A stretch of DNA of 64,000 nucleotides from DASQFQ01 sp963722815 (GTDB lineage: Bacteria; Actinomycetota; Thermoleophilia; Solirubrobacterales; Solirubrobacteraceae): assembly GCA_963722815.1 (NCBI GenBank), contig CAVROM010000009.1:372001-436000 (forward strand). The letters run 5' to 3'. Of this stretch, positions 49,035 through 56,518 are shown one piece after another. Numbering within the stretch: position 1 is the stretch's first letter; the number at the start of each line of letters is the position of its first letter. Position numbers and translations under genes: made by a program. The notes beneath the pieces are model-generated. The model did not search any database and was not told the DNA's origin. It saw only the letters and a list, made by a program, of their open reading frames with translations.

Positions 49035-49041
49035 TGAGCGC

Positions 49042-49047
49042 TACCCT
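49042..49047 (+). promoter_or_regulatory. Candidate leaderless -10 box (TACCCT) for the Fur-family gene
   Basis: TACCCT ends 7 bases before ATG 49055. This favours ATG 49055 over the in-frame ATG 49034, which lies within the Zur box. Confidence 0.5.
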
Positions 49048-49054
49048 GTGCGCG

Positions 49055-49498
49055 ATGGCCCAGACCGATTGGCAGGCCCACGCCCAGCGCGAGCTGACCC
49101 GCTCGGGCCACCGCGCGGGCGGCGCGCGCGAGGAGGTCCTCGGGCTGCTCGCGGGCCAGGAGTGCTGCCTCAGCGCCCAGGCGATCCACGACAAGCTGCG
49201 CGACGAGCAGCGGGCCGTCGGGCTCGCGAGCGTGTACCGCGCGGTCGACGTGCTGGCGCGGCTCGGGCTCGTCCGCCGCGTCGACGTCGACGGCACCGCC
49301 TGTTACGAGCCCGCCGACCCCAGCGGCGAGCACCACCACCACGCGATCTGTGATCGCTGCGGCCGCCTCGACGCGTTCGAGGACCCGGAGCTCGAGCAGC
49401 TCATCGACGGGCTCGCCAAGCGCCTCGGATACGCCGTCGAGGCCCATGACGTCGTGCTTCGCGGCGCGTGCCCGGACTGCGCTCCGCGGCCCGCCTGA
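49055..49498 (+). CDS. zur: Fur-family regulator, probably Zur
   Basis: 147 residues from ATG 49055. The winged helix HRAGGAREEVLGLLAGQECCLSAQAIHDKL precedes GLASVYRAVDVLARLGLVRRVDVDG, the recognition and wing region. Metal sites: EHHHHAICDRCGRLDAFED near residue 95 and CPDCAP at the C-terminus give two CxxC pairs for a structural zinc, with the regulatory His residues in HHHH. Because it is divergent from the Zn/Mn ABC operon and shares an operator-like site, Zur is more likely than Fur. Confidence 0.88.
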   Translation: MAQTDWQAHAQRELTRSGHRAGGAREEVLGLLAGQECCLSAQAIHDKLRDEQRAVGLASVYRAVDVLARLGLVRRVDVDGTACYEPADPSGEHHHHAICDRCGRLDAFEDPELEQLIDGLAKRLGYAVEAHDVVLRGACPDCAPRPA

Positions 49499-49562
49499 CG
49501 TTCGTCCAGGGCGTGCAGGATCCCTTTCGCGAGACGTTGAACGGTCCATTTTGGGCTAAGCC

Positions 49563-51248
49563 GTGTTCCGACACCAAGTGATCCGCCGCCGTCTCAACCG
49601 CCGAGAAGCGCTCGGGCTCGGTGCGGCCGCCATCGCCGGCGGCGCGCTGCGCCCCCGGACGGCCTTCGCCGCGGGCACGTCGCTGTTCGAGCTCGCGCTG
49701 CCCGACGAAGGCGCCCACGCGGCGGGCGGCTGGCGCACCACGCACGTCCTCGCGGCGCCCCGGCGCTTCGACCTGATGGGGCTGCGCTGGAGGCGCGGCT
49801 CGCACATCGAGGCCCAGGTCCGCGCCCGCCGCCGCGGCGGCTCGTGGTCGCCGTGGCTGCCGCTCCACGGATCCGGCGACCACGCCCCCGACGGCGCCCG
49901 TGCCCCCGCCGGCACCGAGCCCGCCTACACCGGCACCGCCGACCTCTTCCAGCTCCGGCTGCGCGGCTCGGCGACCGGCCTCAAGGCGCGCTTCGTGCGC
50001 GCCCAGCCGACCGCCCGCGCCGCGCGGCACGTCACCGGCCGCCTGCTCCGCCGCAAGGCCAAGCCCCGCGCGCGCAAGTCGCAGTCGAGCCAGCCGGTGA
50101 TCATCACCCGCACCGAGTGGGGCGGCGACTCCGTCCCGCCGCGCGCGGCGCCGCAGTACGGCGAGGTCCAAGCCGCCTTCGTCCACCACACGGTCAGCTC
50201 GAACGACTACGGACCGGAGGAGTCCGCGGGCATCGTGCTCGGCATCGCCCGCTACCACCGCGACTCCAACGGCTGGAACGACATCGGTTACAACTTCCTC
50301 GTCGACCAGTACGGGCAGGTGTTCGAGGGCCGCGCCGGCGGGATCGACCAGGCCGTGATCGGCGCGCAGGCGCAGGGCTACAACTCGTCCTCGACCGGGA
50401 TCGCGACGATCGGGACGTTCACGTCCGTGCCGCTCCCCGAGGCCGGTTTCGACGCCCTCGCGCGCCTGATCGGCTGGAAGCTCTCGCTCCACGGCGTGCC
50501 GACCCAGGGTCAGGTCGTGCTGACCTCGCTCGGCGGCGCGTCGAACCGCTACCCGAGCGGGACGCCGGTGACCGTCGAGCGCATCCCCGGCCACCGCGAC
50601 GGCGACTCCACCTCGTGCCCCGGCAACCTGCTCTACGCGCAACTGCCCGACCTGCGCGTGCGCGCCAGCCGCTATGCCGGGCCGCTGGCGGGCATCAGCA
50701 TGCACGCCTCCTCGCGGCGCGTGCGCACCGGACCGGTCCGGCTGTCGGGCTCGCTCGCCTTCCCGGACGGCTCGTCGCCCGCCGGCGCGCCGCTGCAGAT
50801 CCAGTTCGCGGTCCCGGGCGCGACGTTCGCCCCCATCGCCTCGACCGTGTGCGCGGCGGACGGCACGTGGTCGGCCTCGGTCCCGCTGTCGCACTCCGGC
50901 TCGCTCCGCGCCGCCTTCCTCGGCGACGGCACGCGGCCGCCGCTGGCCTCCTCCCCGATCGCGATCCGCGTCCTGCCGCTGCTCCGCATGCAGCTGTCTT
51001 CGAAGCACCTGCGGGCCGGCCGCAACGTCGCGATCTCGGGCACGATCGCGCCGAAGCCCACCACGGGCCGGGTCGAGGTGCGGTTCGAGCGCAAGGTCGG
51101 GCGCCGCTGGCGCAAGGTGAGCAAGAAGCGCATCAAGGTGCGCCGGGGGCGCTTCCTGACCCGCGTCCGCCTGCGCACGCGCGGGCTCTACCGCATCTCG
51201 GTGATCACGCCGGGCGCGACCCAGCGCAAGATGCTGCGCGTTCGGTAG
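49563..51248 (+). CDS. Tat-exported PGRP-type N-acetylmuramoyl-L-alanine amidase
   Basis: 561 residues from GTG 49563. The N-terminus has an RRLNRREALGLGAAAIAGG Tat-like signal with cleavage near residue 36 (RTAFAAG). Residues about 175-360 are an amidase_2/PGRP domain: ITRTEWGGD, AAFVHHTVSSNDY with the first zinc His, DIGYNFLVDQYGQVFEGRAGG, and RIPGHRDGDSTSCPGN with the later His and Cys ligands. The C-terminal 190 residues are two Ig-like beta domains ending in a strongly basic stretch (RRWRKVSKKRIKVRRGRF), likely to hold it on the cell wall. It cleaves peptidoglycan stem peptides. Confidence 0.93.
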   Translation: MFRHQVIRRRLNRREALGLGAAAIAGGALRPRTAFAAGTSLFELALPDEGAHAAGGWRTTHVLAAPRRFDLMGLRWRRGSHIEAQVRARRRGGSWSPWLPLHGSGDHAPDGARAPAGTEPAYTGTADLFQLRLRGSATGLKARFVRAQPTARAARHVTGRLLRRKAKPRARKSQSSQPVIITRTEWGGDSVPPRAAPQYGEVQAAFVHHTVSSNDYGPEESAGIVLGIARYHRDSNGWNDIGYNFLVDQYGQVFEGRAGGIDQAVIGAQAQGYNSSSTGIATIGTFTSVPLPEAGFDALARLIGWKLSLHGVPTQGQVVLTSLGGASNRYPSGTPVTVERIPGHRDGDSTSCPGNLLYAQLPDLRVRASRYAGPLAGISMHASSRRVRTGPVRLSGSLAFPDGSSPAGAPLQIQFAVPGATFAPIASTVCAADGTWSASVPLSHSGSLRAAFLGDGTRPPLASSPIAIRVLPLLRMQLSSKHLRAGRNVAISGTIAPKPTTGRVEVRFERKVGRRWRKVSKKRIKVRRGRFLTRVRLRTRGLYRISVITPGATQRKMLRVR

Positions 51249-51263
51249 GCGCCTCGGTACCTA
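51246..51263. repeat. Palindromic interspersed repeat, degenerate copy 3
   Basis: TAGGCGCCTCGGTACCTA differs from copy 2 at only a few positions, mostly transitions, and keeps an imperfect stem. Its outer TAG and CTA are the stop codons of the two convergent genes (PGRP amidase and the DHFR-like gene), so it may act as a bidirectional terminator. Confidence 0.5.
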
Positions 51264-51858
51264 GCGGCTGACGTCGTAGAGCAGGTGCGTGACCCGGTCG
51301 CCCGGCACGATCGCGCTCGGGTTCTCCAATCGCAGCGGCTCGCCCAGCGCGCCGGTGGCGAAGAACGGCCGGCCGGAGCCGAACACCACCGGCACCTGGT
51401 TGAAACAGCACCTGATCGATCAGCCCAAGCTTGAGCGCCTGCCCACCGACCTCACCGGCGGCCACATCGACGGTGCCGTCGCCCGCGAACTCCCTCGCCG
51501 CCGCGATCGCCTCCTCGACACCGCCGACGAACGTGAAGGGTGCGCTGCCGGCGTACTCCCAGTCGGCCGGCGGCTGGTGGGTGACGACGAAGACATGCTC
51601 GCCGCCCGGCGGCTTGCCGCTCCAGCCGTTGGTCAGATCGAACAGCCGCCGCCCGACGACGATCGCCGCCAGGTCGCGGTACTGGGCCCGCATGAAGTCG
51701 GCCGAGGGCTGCGTGGTGCGGCTGACGCCCTCGCCGCCGGGATAGGACCACTCGACGTCGCCGTTGCCGAGCCAGTCGAACAGCGGCCCCACGCGGTCGT
51801 CCTCGTCGGCGATGAACCCGTCGAGCGAGACCACCGCGGTCATGACCGTCTTCCCCAT
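51261..51858 (-). CDS. Dihydrofolate-reductase-like (RibD C-terminal family) protein, one frameshift
   Basis: ATG 51858 follows GAGAGGAGCAGGC. The first 150 residues show the family: VMTAVVSLDGFIADEDDRVGPLFDWL near residue 5, IVVGRRLFDLTNGW near 65, VVTHQPP near 90 and GEVGGQALKLGLIDQVLF near 135. After LIDQVLF the frame fails at TTT (51404-51408 region); removing one T restores NQVPVVFGSGRPFF and an end HLLYDVSR at the stop 51261. As read without correction the frame continues to 51205. Such small NADPH reductase-like proteins have largely unknown substrates. Length after correction is about 198 residues, normal for the family. Confidence 0.8.
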
Positions 51859-51872
51859 GCCTGCTCCTCTCG

Positions 51873-52280
51873 TTAGCGGTCCTTCAACCGGATCACGAGC
51901 CGCAGCCCGCTCCAGGTCTCGTCGATCGCGCAGACCTTGTTGTCGACGAGCGTGTTGGCGAGCGCGAGCTCGCGCACGACGTCCTCGGTCAGGTCGGTCT
52001 CCATCTTCGAAGCGCGCTTCGGCCACGCGATCCACAGGCCCGCGGCTTTCTCCATCCGGGCGCGCAGCGCCGGGATCGCCGCGGCGAGCGCGTCGCGCCG
52101 CGTGTGGAAGGCGAGGATCACGTCGGCCTCGCCGCTCGCCTCCGTCACGCCGTCCGGCAGATCCAGCGCGAACCCGTCCGGCGCGCCGACCAGCAGCAGC
52201 CGGTGCCCGGGCTTGATCCCGAGCTTCTTGGGGAGCGGGGTGCCCGAGTAGCCGGCGATTTGCGAGACCCTACGCCGCAT
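51873..52280 (-). CDS. DUF3052 family protein
   Basis: From GYSGTPLPKKLGIKPGHRLLL near the N-terminus to the end WSGLRLVIRLKDR this matches DUF3052 proteins, which contain IAWPKRASKMETDLTEDVVRELAL in the middle; function unknown. ATG 52280 is the only standard upstream start and gives 135 residues. Homologs usually begin close to AGYSGTP, and a candidate -10 box TAGGGT (52272-52267) ends exactly 7 bases before ATC 52259 (IAGYSGTP), so a rare ATC start on a leaderless transcript is possible. Confidence 0.82.
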   Translation of the reverse strand: MRRRVSQIAGYSGTPLPKKLGIKPGHRLLLVGAPDGFALDLPDGVTEASGEADVILAFHTRRDALAAAIPALRARMEKAAGLWIAWPKRASKMETDLTEDVVRELALANTLVDNKVCAIDETWSGLRLVIRLKDR

Positions 52281-53379
52281 GGACGTCATCGAGCTCACCC
52301 AGCGGCTGGTCGCCATCGACTCCGTCAACCCCGCGCTGGTGCCCGGCGGCGCCGGCGAGCCGGAGATCGCGCGCTTCGTCGTCGCCTGGGCCGAGGAGAA
52401 CGGGCTGGCGGCCGAGGTGCTCGAGGCCACGCCCGGGCGGCCGAGCGTGGTCGTCCGCAAGCCCGAGGCGCGCGGGCGGACGCTGATGCTGTGCGCGCAC
52501 CTCGACACCGTCGGCGTCGAGGGCATGAGCCACCCCCATACGCCGCGCATCGACGAAGAGCGGCTCTACGGCCGTGGCGCCTACGACATGAAGTCCGGCC
52601 TCGCCGCCGCGCTGATCGCCTGCCGCGAGGCGGACGGCGACGTGCTGGTGGCCGCGGTCGCCGACGAGGAGCACGCCAGCCTCGGGGTGCAGGAGGTGCT
52701 CGCCGCCCACACCGCCGACGCCGCGATCGTGACCGAGCCGACCGAGCGCGAGTTGATCGTCGCTCACAAGGGCTTCGTGTGGATCGAGCTGGAGATCGAG
52801 GGCCGCGCCGCGCACGGCTCCCGCTACGAGGAGGGCGTCGACGCGATCGTCAAGGCCGGCCCGGTGCTGACCGCGATCGGCGAGCTGGACACACGGCTCG
52901 CGCAAAGCCGCCACCCGCTGCTCGGCCGAGGCTCCGTGCACGCCTCGCTGATCGAGGGCGGCGCCGAACTGTCGAGCTACCCGGCCCGCTGCACGATCGG
53001 GCTCGAGCGGCGCACGCTGCCGGGCGAGACCGCCGCGCAGGTCGAGGCCGAGATCAGCGCCCTGAGCCAGGGAGCGCAGCAGCGCACGCTGCTCGTCCGC
53101 GAGCCGTTCGAGGTCGATCCGGAGGCCGAGATCGTGCGCGCGGTGGCGGAGGCGGCGGGCGGCCCGGAGCTCGCCGGCGCGCCCTACTGGGCCGACGCCG
53201 CCTTCCTCGCCGCCGCGGGCGTCCCGACGGTGATGTACGGCGCCGGCGGGGCCGGCGCGCACGCCGCCGTGGAATGGGTGAGCGTCGCCGACACGATCGC
53301 GGTCACGGAGACGCTGATCGCGGCGGCGCGAGCGGATCTGCGGTTAGCGGCCGCCGTAGTGACTAGGCTCAGCTCGTGA
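52279..53379 (+). CDS. M20-family metallopeptidase (ArgE/DapE-like)
   Basis: 366 residues. Zinc-site motifs are in place: LCAHLDTVG near residue 74 (His and Asp), GRGAYDMKSGLAAAL near 99 (bridging Asp), AVADEEHASLG near 128 (catalytic Glu pair), and TEPTERELIVAHKG near 150. The lid domain has the His in RAAHGSRYEEGVDAI near 177. The last ligand, usually His in GxGxxxxAH, falls at GAGGAGAHAAVEW near 335. It hydrolyses an acyl-amino acid or short peptide; the exact substrate is unclear. The start is divergent with DUF3052 and overlaps its codon. Confidence 0.9.
   Translation: MDVIELTQRLVAIDSVNPALVPGGAGEPEIARFVVAWAEENGLAAEVLEATPGRPSVVVRKPEARGRTLMLCAHLDTVGVEGMSHPHTPRIDEERLYGRGAYDMKSGLAAALIACREADGDVLVAAVADEEHASLGVQEVLAAHTADAAIVTEPTERELIVAHKGFVWIELEIEGRAAHGSRYEEGVDAIVKAGPVLTAIGELDTRLAQSRHPLLGRGSVHASLIEGGAELSSYPARCTIGLERRTLPGETAAQVEAEISALSQGAQQRTLLVREPFEVDPEAEIVRAVAEAAGGPELAGAPYWADAAFLAAAGVPTVMYGAGGAGAHAAVEWVSVADTIAVTETLIAAARADLRLAAAVVTRLSS
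53364..53369 (+). promoter_or_regulatory. Candidate leaderless -10 box (TAGGCT) for the EAL gene
   Basis: TAGGCT ends 6 bases before GTG 53376, inside the last codons of the M20 gene, so the EAL gene may have its own promoter despite the four-base overlap. Confidence 0.4.
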
Positions 53380-54587
53380 GTCAACAGGACGGGCGCACCC
53401 TGCAAGGACTCGGACTGTCCGATGTGCGGACGGTCTACCAGCCCGTGGTCGATCTCCGCGACGGCCACGTCGTCGGCTACGAGGCGCTGGTCCGCGGTGG
53501 TCCGGACAACGAGCTGCGCTCGCCCGCCGAGCTGTTCGCCCACGCGCGCGCCGCCGACGTGGTGGCCGAGTTCGATGCCGCGCTGCGCGAGGCCGCCGTC
53601 CGCGGCTTCGAGCTCAACGGCTCCGGCCCGTTCGCGCTCTTCCTCAACGCCGCGGCCGAGACGCTCGGCGACGCCGCCGAGCGGATCCCCTCCACCCGCC
53701 AGACGGTGGTGATCGAGATCCCCGAGCGGGCGCTGATCGCGAACCCGGACTCGCTGCTGCACGCGCTCACGCGCTTCCGCGTCCACGGCTGGGGCGTGGC
53801 GATCGACGACGTCGGCGCCGACTCGCGCTCGCTGGCGCTGATGCCGCTGCTCTATCCCGACGTGATCAAGCTCGACCTGCGCCGCCTCAGCGAGCGCGAC
53901 CCGGCCGACGTGGCGCGGATCGTCGGCGCCGTCGGGGCCGAGAGCGAGCGCCGCCAGGCGCTGGTGCTGGCCGAGGGCATCGACTCCGAGGAGCAACTCG
54001 CCGCCGCGCGCGCGTTCGGCGCCACGCTCGGTCAGGGCTACCTGCTCGGCGAGCCGGCGCCGCTGCCGGGGCAGCTGCCCGAGCCGGGGCGCAAGCTGCG
54101 GCTGACCGACTCCGGCGGCGACGTGGCCGGCGACCCGCCGTTCCGCCGCGTGACGAACTGGAAGCGCCCGGCGGTCGGCTCGCGCGACCTCGCCGAGGCG
54201 ACCGCGCGGCTGATCACGCGCCAAGCGCTCGCGCTGGGCGAGACCGCGGTGGTGCTCGCCTCGTTCCCGGACGAGGACCACGTGCGCGAGGAGCAGGCCG
54301 CCGAGCTGCGCGAGCTGGCGGGCTCGCTCGCGTTCGTGGGCGCGCTGTGCGCGCCGCCCGAGCTCGCCGAGGCCGGCGTGCGCACCGGGCCGCTCGCGGC
54401 CGACGATCCGCTGCGCGGGACCTGGACGGTGATCGCGCTGGGCCCCGGCCTCGCCGCCTGCTTCGTCGCCTGCGAGTCGGAGGACGGGACGTTCCAGCTC
54501 GCCACCTCCTACGACCGCGACCTGGTCGTGGAGTCAGCGCTGCTGATCATGGCCCGGCTGCGCCCGCTCGCTCCGCCAGCTCGCTGA
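53376..54587 (+). CDS. EAL-DICT domain protein (c-di-GMP phosphodiesterase-like)
   Basis: 403 residues. Residues about 15-235 form an EAL barrel: YQPVVDLRDGHVVGYEALVRG (EAL itself present), FLNAAAET (Asn ligand), VIEIPER (Glu), AIDDVGADS (DD motif, with the usual DDFG as DDVG), VIKLDL (Lys) and LVLAEGIDSEEQL (Glu), then LGQGYLLGEP. Most metal-binding and catalytic residues are kept, so hydrolysis of c-di-GMP is plausible. Residues about 255-400 match the DICT sensory domain (TNWKRPAVGSRDLAEATARLI, then LATSYDRDLVVESALLIM). Cytoplasmic, no membrane segment. It overlaps the M20 stop by four bases. Confidence 0.88.
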   Translation: MSQQDGRTLQGLGLSDVRTVYQPVVDLRDGHVVGYEALVRGGPDNELRSPAELFAHARAADVVAEFDAALREAAVRGFELNGSGPFALFLNAAAETLGDAAERIPSTRQTVVIEIPERALIANPDSLLHALTRFRVHGWGVAIDDVGADSRSLALMPLLYPDVIKLDLRRLSERDPADVARIVGAVGAESERRQALVLAEGIDSEEQLAAARAFGATLGQGYLLGEPAPLPGQLPEPGRKLRLTDSGGDVAGDPPFRRVTNWKRPAVGSRDLAEATARLITRQALALGETAVVLASFPDEDHVREEQAAELRELAGSLAFVGALCAPPELAEAGVRTGPLAADDPLRGTWTVIALGPGLAACFVACESEDGTFQLATSYDRDLVVESALLIMARLRPLAPPAR

Positions 54588-55379
54588 TCACCTTCGAGAG
54601 CTGGCCGCCCTGCCAGGCCAGCGGGGAGCTGCCCGGGCTCCTCGGAGCGCAGCTCGGCGCTCGGGGATCGCCTCCGCGTAGCGCTCGCCGATCGCGTAGG
54701 GGTGGCCCGGGTCGGCGTCGTCACGGCTCGCCACCACCACGGTCGGGACGGCGATCTCGCCCAGCTCGTCCCATGACTCGAACGGCCGCGAGCGCGGCAC
54801 CGCGTGGAGCGCGTCGGCGACGGCGTCGGGGTGCTCGTGGGCGCCGAGCCGCTGGCGCAGCACCTTGTCGATCGTGTCCTTCCACTGCTCTGGCACCTGC
54901 GGGTCGCCGTACGCCTCGACGAAGCCGTCGACCCCGCCGCTCCGCAGCCCCTCGGAGAGCGCGTCCCAGCGCTCCAGCCCTTCCTCGCGATCCTCCTCGG
55001 GGTCGAACGCCGGGGTGGCGATCACGAGGCCGGCCACGCGCTCGGGGTGATCGAGCGCCATCCGCACCGCGGTGTGCGCGCCCATCGAGGCGCCGACGAG
55101 CACCGCGCGGTCGATCCCGCGGTCGTCCATCACCGCGCTCAGGTCCTCGACGAGGTCGTCGTAGTCGTAGGCGTCGTGGTCCTCGGCGCCGGTCGAGGCG
55201 CCGTGCCCGCGCGCGTCGTAGGTCACGACGCGGTGGCCGGAGCGCTCGAGCGCGCGCGAGCCCATCACCACGTAGCGCCGCGTCGCGGTGAGGCCGTGGA
55301 GGAGCACGACGGGGGTCCCCTCCCCCGCGTCTTCGCCCGCGAGCGTGACGCCCGACGACTGCACGCTGAACTCGGCCAC
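54588..55379 (-). CDS. Alpha/beta-hydrolase fold protein with C-terminal frameshifts
   Basis: 263 residues as read from ATG 55379. VVLLHGLTATRRYVVMG near 26, TYDARGHGAST near 55, nucleophile elbow GASMGAHTAVR near 97, and the acid in PTVVVASRDDADPGH near 205. After YAEAIP (near 54690) the family continuation is in other frames: ELRSEEPG and then SSPLAWQGGQLSKVISELAE, ending at 54547. So two one-base errors near 54675 and 54645 would restore the usual C-terminus with the WQ-containing helix. The catalytic His must lie in the lost part. Substrate unknown. Confidence 0.82.
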   Translation of the reverse strand: MAEFSVQSSGVTLAGEDAGEGTPVVLLHGLTATRRYVVMGSRALERSGHRVVTYDARGHGASTGAEDHDAYDYDDLVEDLSAVMDDRGIDRAVLVGASMGAHTAVRMALDHPERVAGLVIATPAFDPEEDREEGLERWDALSEGLRSGGVDGFVEAYGDPQVPEQWKDTIDKVLRQRLGAHEHPDAVADALHAVPRSRPFESWDELGEIAVPTVVVASRDDADPGHPYAIGERYAEAIPERRAALRGARAAPRWPGRAASSRR

Positions 55380-55390
55380 GGCCGGAGTTC

Positions 55391-55396
55391 TACCCT
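55391..55396 (+). promoter_or_regulatory. Candidate -10 box (TACCCT) for the CnoX-like gene
   Basis: TACCCT is followed by GGAGGC and ATG 55403. The six-base space fits a leaderless start, while GGAGG could serve as ribosome-binding site only from a longer transcript. Confidence 0.45.
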
Positions 55397-55402
55397 GGAG
55401 GC

Positions 55403-56143
55403 ATGATCCGCGACGTCACCGAGGCCACCTTCGAGCAGGACGTGATCGCGCGCTCCCACGAGGTGCCGGTCGTCGTCGACTTCTGGGCCGAGTGGTGCGG
55501 GCCGTGCCGGCAGCTCACGCCGGTGCTCGAGGAGGAGGTCCGCAAGCGCGAGCCGAACCTCGACCTCGCCAAGCTCGACACCGACGCCAACCAGCAGATC
55601 TCCGCCGCCTTCCGGATCCAGGGCATCCCCGCGGTCAAGGCGTTCAAGGACGGCAAGCTGGTCGGCGAGTTCGTCGGCGCGCAGTCGCCGGCGCAGGTCC
55701 GCACGTTCCTCGACGGGCTGCTGCCCTCCGAGGCCGACGCGCTGATCGAGGAGGGCGACGAGGACTCGCTGCGCCGCGCGCTCGAGCTCGAGCCGGCGCG
55801 CGCCGACGCCGCGCTGGCGCTCGCGCGCCTGCTCCGCGAGCGGGGCGAGCGCGACGCCGCCCTGGCCGTGCTGGCCAACGCGACCGGCTCCTACGCCGCC
55901 GAGGGCCTCGCCTCCCGCATCCGGCTCGAGGACGACCCCGACGTCGCCGAGGCGTTCGCCGCGCTGGACGCCGGCGAGCAGCAGCGCGGGCTCGACGCGT
56001 TGATCGCCGCGATCGCGGCCACCACCGATGCCGACCGCCGCGACGAGCTCCGCCGCGCGGTCGTGGGCGTGCTCGACGAGCTCGGCGCCGAGCACCCGCT
56101 CGCGCGCGAGTCGCGCCGAAAGCTCGCTAGCGCGCTGTACTGA
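55403..56143 (+). CDS. Thioredoxin-TPR protein (CnoX/YbbN-like co-chaperone)
   Basis: 246 residues. Thioredoxin fold with VVVDFWAEWCGPCRQLTPVLEE (CGPC near residues 31-34) and IPAVKAFKDGKLVGEFVGA near 77. Residues about 110-246 are helical TPR-like repeats (LRRALELEPARADAALALARLL..., then DALIAAIAATTDADRRDELRRAVVGVLDELG). This is the CnoX/YbbN architecture, a redox-active holdase that passes clients to DnaK or GroEL. The CGPC site is complete, unlike E. coli YbbN. Confidence 0.92.
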   Translation: MIRDVTEATFEQDVIARSHEVPVVVDFWAEWCGPCRQLTPVLEEEVRKREPNLDLAKLDTDANQQISAAFRIQGIPAVKAFKDGKLVGEFVGAQSPAQVRTFLDGLLPSEADALIEEGDEDSLRRALELEPARADAALALARLLRERGERDAALAVLANATGSYAAEGLASRIRLEDDPDVAEAFAALDAGEQQRGLDALIAAIAATTDADRRDELRRAVVGVLDELGAEHPLARESRRKLASALY

Positions 56144-56471
56144 CCGCGCGGTCGTAGTTCAGCCGCAGCATGGCGATGACGTCGCGGACGTCGTCGTCGC
56201 TCTCGATCTGGCGCGCGGCCCAGCCCTTCTTGTCGGGGAAGACCGGGTGGTAGGTGATGCGGCCCGCGTCGTAGAGCTCCTGCCACATGGCCTTGGGGAA
56301 GCCGAAGTGCGCGACGCGGTCGCCGTGGAGGTGGCCGATCTGCTTGCGGCCGACGGTGAATCCGTACTCCCCGCGGCGGCCGACACCTGCCTCGACGCCG
56401 GGCCAGGAGGTGACCTCGTCGGTGATGATCTCGCTGGCGCCGCGTGTCTCCGTGGTGGTCATGCCCTGCAT
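56127..56471 (-). CDS. DUF5519-like (luciferase-like small domain) protein
   Basis: 114 residues from ATG 56471 after GGAG, or 111 from the in-frame ATG 56462. The chain EIITDEVTSWPGVEAGVGRRGEYGFTVGRKQIGHLHGD then VAHFGFPKAMWQELYDAGRITYHPVFPDKKGWAARQI matches small DUF5519 proteins, which have an a/b fold similar to a luciferase-domain fragment. No enzymatic residues are known. Its stop overlaps the convergent CnoX stop. Confidence 0.8.
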   Translation of the reverse strand: MQGMTTTETRGASEIITDEVTSWPGVEAGVGRRGEYGFTVGRKQIGHLHGDRVAHFGFPKAMWQELYDAGRITYHPVFPDKKGWAARQIESDDDVRDVIAMLRLNYDRAVSTAR

Positions 56472-56518
56472 GATGCTCCGCGACCGGTCGCACCCACCAG
56501 GGGCAATTGGTCCTAGGC

